Source: Hymenobacter siberiensis (GTDB taxonomy: Bacteria > Bacteroidota > Bacteroidia > Cytophagales > Hymenobacteraceae). Taken from it: 64,000 bases of DNA. Made by a program: the position numbers and the translations under genes. Each line of letters begins with the position of its first letter. Position 1 is the stretch's first letter. The notes beneath the pieces are model-generated. The model was not told the origin of the DNA and searched no databases. It saw only the letters and a program-made list of their open reading frames with translations. Positions 43,043 through 50,520 of this stretch are shown in pieces. The stretch lies in assembly GCF_018967865.2 (NCBI RefSeq), contig NZ_JAHLZY020000001.1, positions 3,968,001 through 4,032,000 of the forward strand. Reading direction: 5' to 3'.

Positions 43043-43540
43043 TTAGCGCGAGAACACCGACGTATACACTGAGGCTTTGCCGGCATCGCCTTCCGAATAA
43101 GCGAGGCGCAGCGTGGTAGCCGTCAGCTCGGCCACGGCGAAGCGGCGGGTGCGGTCGGCCTGCGTGAGGATGAGCGAGTCGGCCGAAGCCGTCAGGCGCC
43201 AGGTGCCGCTCACGGGCTCGGCGGTTTGCTTGCCGGGGCGCGGGCCGCGCAGCAGCGTATAGGTGCCGTCCGACTTATACATGGCATTTTGCACCAGCAT
43301 GGAAGGCCGGACCTGGGCAAACAGGTCGGAGGTGGCGGCCGGGGCCGTGCCTTCGGCGGGGGCACTCACGGTGAGGCCGGTCTGGCGCCAGTTGCCGGTG
43401 GTGAGCAGGTCCGGCTTGGCCAGCGTGGAGGCCGCAGTGGACGATTGAGGCGAGCTATTTACTTGCTCGAGCTCTTTTTCGCAGGAAGCTAAGGTCAGCG
43501 CGGCGAGGGCTACACCCAGGAATAGGGGCATTTTTTTCAT
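43043..43540 (-). CDS. Small lipoprotein with lipocalin-like C-terminus
   Basis: A 165-residue protein. The N-terminus MKKMPLFLGVALAALTLASC has a lipobox (TLASC). The rest alternates short beta strands (LLTTGNWRQTGLTVSA, NAMYKSDGTYTLLRG, VSGTWRLTASADSLILTQ, LTATTLRLAYSEG), the pattern of the lipocalin-like/DUF4923-type lipoproteins common in Hymenobacter. It probably sits in the outer membrane facing the periplasm. The start at 43540 places the lipobox correctly. Ligand and role are unknown; it is monocistronic, with its own terminator. Confidence 0.75.
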   Translation of the reverse strand: MKKMPLFLGVALAALTLASCEKELEQVNSSPQSSTAASTLAKPDLLTTGNWRQTGLTVSAPAEGTAPAATSDLFAQVRPSMLVQNAMYKSDGTYTLLRGPRPGKQTAEPVSGTWRLTASADSLILTQADRTRRFAVAELTATTLRLAYSEGDAGKASVYTSVFSR

Positions 43541-44098
43541 GCAAACAACTTTTGGGGTTACGCCGTCCCGCAACAGGGACGAACATAGTGAAACATCTAG
43601 TTATTTAACGGGTAAGCATTCGGATTCAGCATCAGGACTATATCTGACACTCGGGAGCCTAACTTTTCTCATTTTATTTTGGTTCAGCCATTCGCGGAAA
43701 AAGCCTATTATTAGAATTTTCTATTTGGAAAGTTACATTGAATATTTTTAGATAAAAAGGCTCTATTGCAGCACATTATAAGTACAAAATATGGCTATCA
43801 GCCAATTTACCTTACATTTCTCTTATGGTGATATTGGTTTTGTTTTAAATCCACTTTTATTATTACGCAGCGGCAGTGTGCCGGCGGCCGGCAGCCCTGG
43901 CCGGCCCAAGGCCAGCCCCACGGTGCAGTGTTGTAGCAAGTCGCCGACCTGTTTCGTGGCAAAGCATGGCGCGGCACCAACAGGCGGGCGCTCATACCAG
44001 ACCACTATTTTTTCATTAAAAAAGCAAATGCGCATAATCAGAAGATAAATATAAAAATATATTATTACATTTAAACTATACCTTTCTACATTATCCAC
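43541..44098. other. AT-rich intergenic region between divergent genes
   Basis: About 560 bases, AT-rich except at 43870-43990. It should carry promoters for both the minus-strand lipoprotein and the plus-strand aminotransferase. TACCTTTC at 44079-44086 is one base off the TAnnTTTG consensus but lies only 12 bases before the aminotransferase ATG. A CGTCCC..GGGACG hairpin lies near 43564-43581. An open frame at 43791-44048 has no recognisable content. Confidence 0.4.
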
Positions 44099-45259
44099 AT
44101 GATTAACCCTTACCTCCCTGCCCCATCCGTTGGGGCTCCGGCTCTGGCGGCGGGCCAACTGCTGCCCATGTTCAGCACGTTTGTACACCCCAGTGCAGCC
44201 CAACGTGTTGGCAATGTGCTGGCCAGCACCTACTTGAGCGAGGGCAAGCTGGTGCAGGAATTCGAAGCCCGGCTGAGTGCCGAGCTGGGCATGCGCCACC
44301 CGGCGGCCCTGAACTCGGGCACCAGTGCGCTGCACCTGGCCCTGGAAGTGGCCGGCATCGGGGCGGGCGATGAGGTTATCCTGGCGCCGCAGACTTTCAT
44401 CGCCTCGGCCCTCACGGTAGTGCAGGTGGGGGCCCGGCCGGTGTTTGCCGATATTCAGTACGAAACCGGCAACATCGACCCGGCCGACATCGAGCACCGC
44501 ATCACGCCACGCACCAAGGCCATTATGGCGGTGCACTGGAGCGGCTACCCCTGCGACCTGGCCGAAATTCAGGCCCTGGCCGACAGGCACGGGCTGGTGG
44601 TGATTGAGGACGCGGCCCACAGCCCCGGGGCCAGCTACCGGGGCCAGGCCATTGGGGCCATTTCGGATTTCACCTGCTTCTCGTTTCAGGCCATCAAGCA
44701 CCTCACCACCGGCGATGGGGGCGCGCTGTGCGCCCGCTCGCCGGAGCTGGCCCGCGAGGTGTTTCGGCGGCGCTGGTTTGGCATCGACCGGGCCCACTCG
44801 CCGGTGAATGAGCTGGGCGAACGCGAATACGACCTCACCGACGTGGGCTACAAATACCATCTATCAGACTACGCCGCCGCCCTTGGGCTGGCCAACCTCG
44901 ACGGCTTTGCCGGGCGCATGACGGCGCGCCGCGCCCGCGTGCAGCAGTACCGCGACGGCCTGTGCCGGGTGCCGGGCCTCACGCATTTTGTGCACCAGCC
45001 CGACCGCGAAAGCGCCCATTGGCTGTTCGGCTTCCACGTCGAGAACCGACTGGGCTTCGTTCGGGCATTGCGGGCCCGGGGCGTAGCGGCATCGGTGGTG
45101 CACGATGGCATCGACCACAACGCGCTGTTTGGGGGCAAGCGCCCCGACCTGACCCGGCAGCGCCACTTCGACGAAACCCAGATTCACATACCCCTGCACG
45201 ATGCCCTGACCGCCGAGCAGGCCGCTTATATCGTGGATGTAATCAAGCAAGGATGGTGA
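44099..45259 (+). CDS. DegT/DnrJ/EryC1/StrS-type sugar aminotransferase
   Basis: A 386-residue fold-type I PLP enzyme. LNSGTSALHLALE and VILAPQTFIASA form the cofactor pocket, VIEDAAHSPGA contains the Asp171 that pairs with the PLP pyridine, and SFQAIKHLTTGDGG contains the catalytic Lys200. It should aminate a keto-sugar nucleotide to give an amino-deoxy sugar. Its stop overlaps the possible start of the following SDR gene, so the two form a tight pair, likely making one nucleotide sugar for the same surface polymer. The keto-sugar substrate is not visible in the window. Confidence 0.92.
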   Translation: MINPYLPAPSVGAPALAAGQLLPMFSTFVHPSAAQRVGNVLASTYLSEGKLVQEFEARLSAELGMRHPAALNSGTSALHLALEVAGIGAGDEVILAPQTFIASALTVVQVGARPVFADIQYETGNIDPADIEHRITPRTKAIMAVHWSGYPCDLAEIQALADRHGLVVIEDAAHSPGASYRGQAIGAISDFTCFSFQAIKHLTTGDGGALCARSPELAREVFRRRWFGIDRAHSPVNELGEREYDLTDVGYKYHLSDYAAALGLANLDGFAGRMTARRARVQQYRDGLCRVPGLTHFVHQPDRESAHWLFGFHVENRLGFVRALRARGVAASVVHDGIDHNALFGGKRPDLTRQRHFDETQIHIPLHDALTAEQAAYIVDVIKQGW

Positions 45260-45267
45260 GCCCGGCC

Positions 45268-46200
45268 ATGAAAGTCGTACTGTTTGGCCATACCGGCTTT
45301 GCCGGCCGCAACATGGCCCGGGAGTTGTGCCAGCGCGGCGTGGCCTACGTGGGCGCGTCGCTCAGCACCGGCCTCGACCTGCGCGATGCGGCGGCCACGG
45401 CCGCTTTTCTGCGCGCCCAGCGCCCCACGCACATCGTGAACTGCGCGGCCCACGTAGGCAGCCTCAACTACGTGACGGAGAAGGCCGCCACGGTAATTGC
45501 TGATAATTCGCGCATGATTCTGGGCATGTACGAAGCCGTGGCACAGGAATGTCCGGACGCCCTAGTGGTGAACCCCATCGCCAACTGCGCCTACCCGGCC
45601 GAGGCCGATGTGTTTGAGGAAAGCGGCTGGTGGAACGGCCACCTGCACCGCTCGGTGCTGAGCTACGGGGCCAGCCGTCGCCTGCTATGGGCCACCGCCG
45701 AGTGCTTCGAGATGCAATACGGCGTGCGCAGCATCCACCTGCTCACGCCCAACATGTACGGGCCGTTCGACTCAACCGACCCCAACAAAGCGCACGCCCT
45801 CAACGCGTTGATTTCGAAGTTTGTGAAGGCCGAAAAGCTGGGCCAGCCCGAGCTCTCCATCTGGGGCACGGGCCTGCCCATCCGCGAGTGGCTTTACGCG
45901 GCCGATTTTGCCCGCCTGGTGTGGGAAGTGCTGCAAAACCCTGCCCGCCCCGGCCTCGACCAGCCCACCAACCTAGCCCAGAACGACGGCCTGAGCGTGC
46001 GGGCGCTGGTGGACATCATCCAGGCCAAATTCGGCTACCACGGCCAACTCCGCTGGGATGCCAGCAAACCCGATGGCGCGCCCAAAAAGGTGATGGACGA
46101 CGCCAAATTCCGCCAGGTATTCCCGCTGTTCCGCTTCACCGATTTTCAGGACGGCATCGCCGAGACTGTCAAGTATTACGAGTCGGTGTTTCCGTATTGA
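45268..46200 (+). CDS. GDP-fucose-synthase-like NAD-dependent epimerase/dehydratase
   Basis: A 310-residue SDR. VVLFGHTGFAGRNMARELCQ is the nucleotide loop, HIVNCAAHVGSLNYVTEKAA is close to the fcl-type AAKVGG region, and YGASRRLLWATAE occupies the catalytic Tyr site. The usual Y-x3-K is altered here (YGASR), although a Fcl-like pattern is kept elsewhere (PNMYGPFDSTDPNKAHALNA). An in-frame ATG at 45253 would overlap the aminotransferase stop; 45268 is used because it opens MKVVLFG. It may reduce or epimerise a sugar nucleotide together with the aminotransferase. Confidence 0.82.
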   Translation: MKVVLFGHTGFAGRNMARELCQRGVAYVGASLSTGLDLRDAAATAAFLRAQRPTHIVNCAAHVGSLNYVTEKAATVIADNSRMILGMYEAVAQECPDALVVNPIANCAYPAEADVFEESGWWNGHLHRSVLSYGASRRLLWATAECFEMQYGVRSIHLLTPNMYGPFDSTDPNKAHALNALISKFVKAEKLGQPELSIWGTGLPIREWLYAADFARLVWEVLQNPARPGLDQPTNLAQNDGLSVRALVDIIQAKFGYHGQLRWDASKPDGAPKKVMDDAKFRQVFPLFRFTDFQDGIAETVKYYESVFPY

Positions 46201-46227
46201 GTTGCCGGGAATGCCGCAAAAACGACC

Positions 46228-46255
46228 TGTCATCCTGAGCTTGCGAAGGATGACA
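46228..46255. repeat. Short palindrome, GTCATGC/GTCATCC family
   Basis: TGTCATCC (46228-46235) and GGATGACA (46248-46255) flank TGAGCTTGCGAA. The TGAGC and GAAG parts match the middle of the palindrome at 37017-37113. Confidence 0.75.
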
Positions 46256-46406
46256 AATGTGCGCAACAGCCGAATTGCTAAATGGCTTCATTAACGAAGC
46301 GCCCTCAAAACCAGAATGGAATCTCCAAAATAGCTCAGCTTGGCGAATACGCGGACTTTTTTGCCCCCTGTTCACGTAGTAAGGGCCATTACCCTCTTGC
46401 CAACCG

Positions 46407-47285
46407 ATGCACAACACTCTCCTGCGGTACTTCCGCCTGCCCGCCCTAGCGCTGGCCCTGCTGCTGGCTGCCTGCCAGAAAGAAGCCGTGGCCCCCACGC
46501 CCGGCAACCCCACCGCAACCACCCAGCCGCTGCCTGAGCATCTCACAATGGGCAACCCCAGCGGAGCTACCGCCGACATCGCGCAGCCCACTAACTACCT
46601 GCTGATGAAACCTCCATATGCGCTCAGCTACCACCGCGACCGGGGCATTCCCAACTGGGTGAGCTGGCACCTGAGCGCCGACTGGCGCGGCAGCGCCGCC
46701 CGCCAAGACGACTTCCGGCCCGACAACACCCTGCCCGCCGGCTGGTACCAGGTGCAGGCCAACAGCTACACCGGCTCGGGCTTCGACCGCGGCCACAACT
46801 GCCCTAGCGCCGACCGCACCAGCACCGTGGCCGATAACTCGGCCACGTTTCTCATGACCAACATGATGCCCCAGGCCCCGCGTAACAACCAGCAGACGTG
46901 GGCCACCCTGGAAAACTACTGCCGCACCTTCCTCGACGCCGGCAATGAGGTCTACCTCATCTGCGGGAGCTACGGGCGCGGCGGCACGGGCAGCAACGGC
47001 TACGCCACCACCCTCGACCAGGGCCGCGTGACGGTACCGGCCCGCTGCTGGAAAGTCATCGTGGTGCTGCCCACCGGCACCAACGATGCCGCCCGCGTCA
47101 GCGCCAGCACCCGCATTATTGCCATCGACACCCCCAACGACAACTCCCTCAGCACGGCGTGGGATACCTACCGCACCAGCGTCGATGCCATTGAAACGGC
47201 CACGGGCCTCGACCTGCTTTCGGCCGTGCCCACCGCCGTACAGCAGGTCATCGAAGCCCGCGTCGATAACGGCCCTACCAACTGA
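46407..47285 (+). CDS. DNA/RNA non-specific endonuclease (NUC1 type), lipoprotein
   Basis: A 292-residue protein. The N-terminus ends in a lipobox (LLLAAC, Cys23). The nuclease domain (about 60-280) has FDRGHNCPSADRT with the catalytic His130 of the DRGH motif, then TNMMPQAPRNNQQTWATLEN with the metal-binding Asn161 and Glu169. It cleaves DNA and RNA without sequence preference and, as a lipoprotein, would act at the outer membrane or in the periplasm, for example in nutrient recovery or self-protection. No immunity gene is seen next to it, consistent with an exported location. Confidence 0.92.
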   Translation: MHNTLLRYFRLPALALALLLAACQKEAVAPTPGNPTATTQPLPEHLTMGNPSGATADIAQPTNYLLMKPPYALSYHRDRGIPNWVSWHLSADWRGSAARQDDFRPDNTLPAGWYQVQANSYTGSGFDRGHNCPSADRTSTVADNSATFLMTNMMPQAPRNNQQTWATLENYCRTFLDAGNEVYLICGSYGRGGTGSNGYATTLDQGRVTVPARCWKVIVVLPTGTNDAARVSASTRIIAIDTPNDNSLSTAWDTYRTSVDAIETATGLDLLSAVPTAVQQVIEARVDNGPTN

Positions 47286-47359
47286 GCGGGCGTGCCTAGA
47301 GCGGCTTGCAGACTGGCATACAGCGCCATTGTTGCGGGATGCTGGCGAAAACGGGCCTG

Positions 47360-47453
47360 CCGGTCCGACTGCCCTAGACGGTCGGACCGGTTGAAGCACC
47401 TTCGATTTCGTCCTTACGACAACCGGTCGGACCGCCTAGGGCGGTCCGACCGG
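47360..47453. repeat. Paired palindromes, GGTCGGACCGCC family (REPIN-like)
   Basis: Hairpin one is at 47360-47390 (imperfect) and hairpin two at 47423-47453 (perfect CCGGTCGGACCGCC arms). The linker between them begins GGTTGAAGCACC and ends CGACAA, the same edges as at 24060-24176. Confidence 0.88.
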
Positions 47454-47516
47454 AGCATACAAGCACTTCTGCATAAGTATTTAGATAGCTGAAAATCAGC
47501 AAAAACTCAATCAGCG

Positions 47517-48224
47517 CTACGCCTCCTCAAGCAAGTGTTGCAGGTCGAACAGGCGGCGCTTTACCTGGGCCAGCAGGTCGGCGGGCACGGGGATTTGAAT
47601 GCCATACCGGGTAAAGAGGTACCGCACCAACGCCGTGAGCTCGCGCAGTTCTTCCTGTAGAATGGTGCGGAGCTGCTCCCACTGCGCCGCGCCCACGGCA
47701 GCCCGGGCCAGGCAGGTGTGCCGCACGGCAATGAACTGGCCAACCACGGCAGCCAGATGGTCGAGCACCTGCTGCTCATCGGCGCTGAAGGTGCGGGGCT
47801 GGCGGTCGATGATGCAGAGCGTGCCGAGGAGGCGCTGGTCGGGCAGACGCAACGGGGCCCCGGCATAAAAGCGCAGCTTATTATCCTGAGCGGCGCGAAC
47901 GGCTTCGGGCGTGAGCCGGGCACTGTCTTCGAGGAGCAGGTCGTGGTAAACCACGGTGCGGGCCTGCTGAATGGCCGTAGAGCACAGGGCTTCGACGCGG
48001 GGCTGCTGGTCGTTGCCGGGCATGCCGTGGTTGGCGGGGTAGTGCACCTCGTCTTCCTCAACCACGGCAATGAGGGAGATGGGTAGGCTGAATACCTGGG
48101 CGGTGAGGGCCACAAACTCATCGAACAACGGCTCGCTGAGGGTGGGCAGCACATCATATGCGCGAATACTTTGTAGCCGCTCGGGTTCGTTGGCGGGCAA
48201 CAAATGGGCAGGAATAGCGGACAT
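47517..48224 (-). CDS. GAF-domain protein
   Basis: A 235-residue cytoplasmic protein. Residues about 10-165 form a GAF domain (RLQSIRAYDVLPTLSEPLFD, PISLIAVVEEDEVHYPANHG, FYAGAPLRLPDQRLLGTLCI). About 70 helical residues follow that resemble the dimerisation region of sensor proteins. There is no kinase, cyclase or phosphodiesterase domain, so it is a stand-alone GAF sensor or a partner of another regulator. The ligand is unknown. It is transcribed alone. Confidence 0.85.
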   Translation of the reverse strand: MSAIPAHLLPANEPERLQSIRAYDVLPTLSEPLFDEFVALTAQVFSLPISLIAVVEEDEVHYPANHGMPGNDQQPRVEALCSTAIQQARTVVYHDLLLEDSARLTPEAVRAAQDNKLRFYAGAPLRLPDQRLLGTLCIIDRQPRTFSADEQQVLDHLAAVVGQFIAVRHTCLARAAVGAAQWEQLRTILQEELRELTALVRYLFTRYGIQIPVPADLLAQVKRRLFDLQHLLEEA

Positions 48225-48383
48225 GGGCGACGGGCGAATGGAAAGCCTGCAAACATAGCGGCTACTGAGGCCAATAGCTTTCCGGGCTCAATGAATAAAC
48301 GCCGGCCAGTCGAGGACAGGCTTATTTCCTGATACGGATAAATCTGCTTCCTAATGCATTATCGGCTCCTCAGTTCCCTGGTT

Positions 48384-49787
48384 TCAGGAAGGTAGCACGG
48401 CTTCCGGCTCCGGCGCGGGCGTGGCGGCTTCCTGGCTCAGCGTCTCGCGGATGAAGCCCTGGCGCAGGTGCTCATACAGCGAGTGCGGGTCCACGAGCGC
48501 GGCCACGGCCTGGGCCAGCATGGCCCCAATCAGCAGCTGGAAAATGGCCGAGTGCCGGTCCGTCATTTCCAGCACCAGAATAGCGGCCGTGAACGGCGAG
48601 CGCACCACCCCCGTCAGGAAGCCCACCATGCTCACCAGAATCAGCAGGTTGCGGTCGGCCACGGCTACGTGCGCCAGCTGCGCAATGCCGTCGCCGAGCA
48701 GCGCACCCGCGCTCAGCGAAGTGGCAAACACGCCGCCCGCCCCGCCGCTGCTGTAGCTCAGGGCCATGCCCACGAAGCGCACCGGAAACAGGTAGCCGGG
48801 CATCACGCCACTGTTTTGAAACAGCAGCCGGTTGATGATGGGCTTGCCCGTGCCCACGCCATCGGGCCCCACCAGGTAGGCCATTGCGGCCAGCAGCAGG
48901 CCGCAGCCCACCACCCAGCCCGCCTGCGTGAGCGGCGTGGTGAAGCGCTTGCGGTAGCTGTTCAGCCAGAGCAGGGTTTTGGCAAAATACGCACCTGCCA
49001 GCCCGCAGGCCACGGCTGCCACCATCACCAGGGCCTGGTACCAGCCGGCCGGCGAAGTAATTTTGGGAAAGCCCAGGTACAGGTAGGAACCCAGAAACTG
49101 CTGGGCCGTGAGGCCCGCGATAATCACGGCGCTGAACACGGCCATGCGAAAGCGCGAGATGTGAATCTGGGTCAGCTCCTCTACCACGAACACGATGCCG
49201 CCCAGGGGCGTGTTGAAGGCCGCCGCCAGGCCGGCCGCGCCGCCGGTCACCAGCGCAATCTGGCGCGAGAGCTGGGGCCAGCCCGCCGGCTGCAGCCGGT
49301 TGATGGCCCGGAAAATGGCCGCCGAAACCTGAATCGTCGGCCCTTCGCGGCCGATAACGCCACCCCCCAGCAGCAGCACCACGCTGCTGAGCACCTTCAC
49401 GCCGGCCACCCGCAGGCTGAGCAGGTAGGCCGTGCGGCGGTGCTGCACGGGCGTCGAGAGCTCGATGCCGGCCATTACCTGCGGAATGCCACTGCCCCGC
49501 GCCGCCGGGGCCAGCCACTTCACCAGCGCCCACGAGGCCAGAAAGGCCAGCGGCGTGAGCCCGAAGGCCAGCAGTGGCTCGCGGCGCAGCCAGGAAAAAC
49601 TAATTTCTTCGGCCCAGGCAAATACTTTTTCGTAGCCCACGGCCATGAGCCCGGTCAACAGCGAAGCAATCCAGAAGGGGAAGCTTTGCAGGATAAGACG
49701 CCGCACCCGCGCCGTGTACAGTGGTTGAATGAAAACGTGGTCGAACCAGGCCAGGACGCGGGCGTATCGGAAGGGAGAATCGGGCAT
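48384..49787 (-). CDS. ClC-family chloride channel/antiporter
   Basis: A 467-residue membrane protein with the ClC signatures: GSGIPQVM (anion site), GGGVIGREGPTIQ with the gating Glu, and GGAAGLAAAFNTPLGG with FVVEE carrying the internal proton Glu. GGAGGVFATSLSAGALLG is the third conserved block. The presence of both glutamates favours a proton-coupled antiporter over a passive channel. It has no CBS domains, as in the bacterial short form. Start at 49787 (MPDSPFRYA) excludes an unlikely hydrophilic leader. It may help acid resistance or charge balance. Confidence 0.93.
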   Translation of the reverse strand: MPDSPFRYARVLAWFDHVFIQPLYTARVRRLILQSFPFWIASLLTGLMAVGYEKVFAWAEEISFSWLRREPLLAFGLTPLAFLASWALVKWLAPAARGSGIPQVMAGIELSTPVQHRRTAYLLSLRVAGVKVLSSVVLLLGGGVIGREGPTIQVSAAIFRAINRLQPAGWPQLSRQIALVTGGAAGLAAAFNTPLGGIVFVVEELTQIHISRFRMAVFSAVIIAGLTAQQFLGSYLYLGFPKITSPAGWYQALVMVAAVACGLAGAYFAKTLLWLNSYRKRFTTPLTQAGWVVGCGLLLAAMAYLVGPDGVGTGKPIINRLLFQNSGVMPGYLFPVRFVGMALSYSSGGAGGVFATSLSAGALLGDGIAQLAHVAVADRNLLILVSMVGFLTGVVRSPFTAAILVLEMTDRHSAIFQLLIGAMLAQAVAALVDPHSLYEHLRQGFIRETLSQEAATPAPEPEAVLPS

Positions 49788-49965
49788 ATACTGTACAAAG
49801 GTGCAGGTAAATCGAGCGGGGAGCCGCCAGCCACCGCCTGTTTCTAACCGATTTGGCGGCTGGATAGTGACACAACCAACGTTATCTATCGTCCGTTTGG
49901 CTACCAGAGGCCGCCGTTCCAAGGGTTAGAATCGGCGCGCGTTTGCCAATTATCCATTTTTCCCG

Positions 49966-50451
49966 ATGATGCATCCCACTACATCTACTACCCCCGCGCC
50001 CCAGGGCCACTATCGCAAGTTTTTGCTGATGATGGCCATTTCCTTCGTCATCATGTACGTGGTAATGTACCTCAACACCTACGCGCTCGGCCACGTCTAT
50101 TTCAGCCTCACCCGCTTCTACATGACGGTACTGATGGTGACGGTGATGGCCGTGGTCATGCTGCTGATGATGCCCATGATGTACCCCAACAAAACCATGA
50201 ACGGCATCATCATGGGAGCCAGCCTGACGCTGTTTGTGGGTGCCCTGATAATGGTGCGCAGCCAGACCTTCGTGAACGACACGCGCTGGATGAAGGCCAT
50301 GATTCCGCACCACTCCATTGCCATTCTCACCAGCGAGCGGGCCAACATCCAGGACCCCGAAGTACGCAAGCTGGCCGATGACATCATCACCGCCCAAAAG
50401 CGGGAAATCTCCAAGATGCAGGCCATGATAAAGCGCCTGGAGCAGCAATAG
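49966..50451 (+). CDS. DUF305 membrane protein
   Basis: A 161-residue protein. Three hydrophobic segments (about 20-110) are rich in Met (MYVVMYLNTY, MLLMMPMMYP). A C-terminal DUF305 helical hairpin follows (MKAMIPHHSIAILTSERANI, DPEVRKLADDIITAQKREI, KMQAMIKRL). The HH pair and Met residues are the probable metal-binding parts; DUF305 proteins are known to bind copper in some species. It is divergently transcribed from the ClC gene. Metal binding here is inferred, not demonstrated. Confidence 0.88.
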   Translation: MMHPTTSTTPAPQGHYRKFLLMMAISFVIMYVVMYLNTYALGHVYFSLTRFYMTVLMVTVMAVVMLLMMPMMYPNKTMNGIIMGASLTLFVGALIMVRSQTFVNDTRWMKAMIPHHSIAILTSERANIQDPEVRKLADDIITAQKREISKMQAMIKRLEQQ

Positions 50452-50520
50452 CCGTTGATAGTCTGGTACCGGTTTGGCAATTCGCCGGGCCGATGCAGTG
50501 ACGCATTCCAAACAGCTTTG

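Noticed and set aside
43791..44048. Open frame of 85 codons before the aminotransferase
   Set aside because: It mixes an AT-rich start with a short G+C-rich block and an AT-rich end, has no domain or signal, and lies where promoters are expected.
48468..49847. 459-codon plus-strand open frame opposite the ClC gene
   Set aside because: It is an antisense shadow; the minus strand carries all ClC signature motifs.
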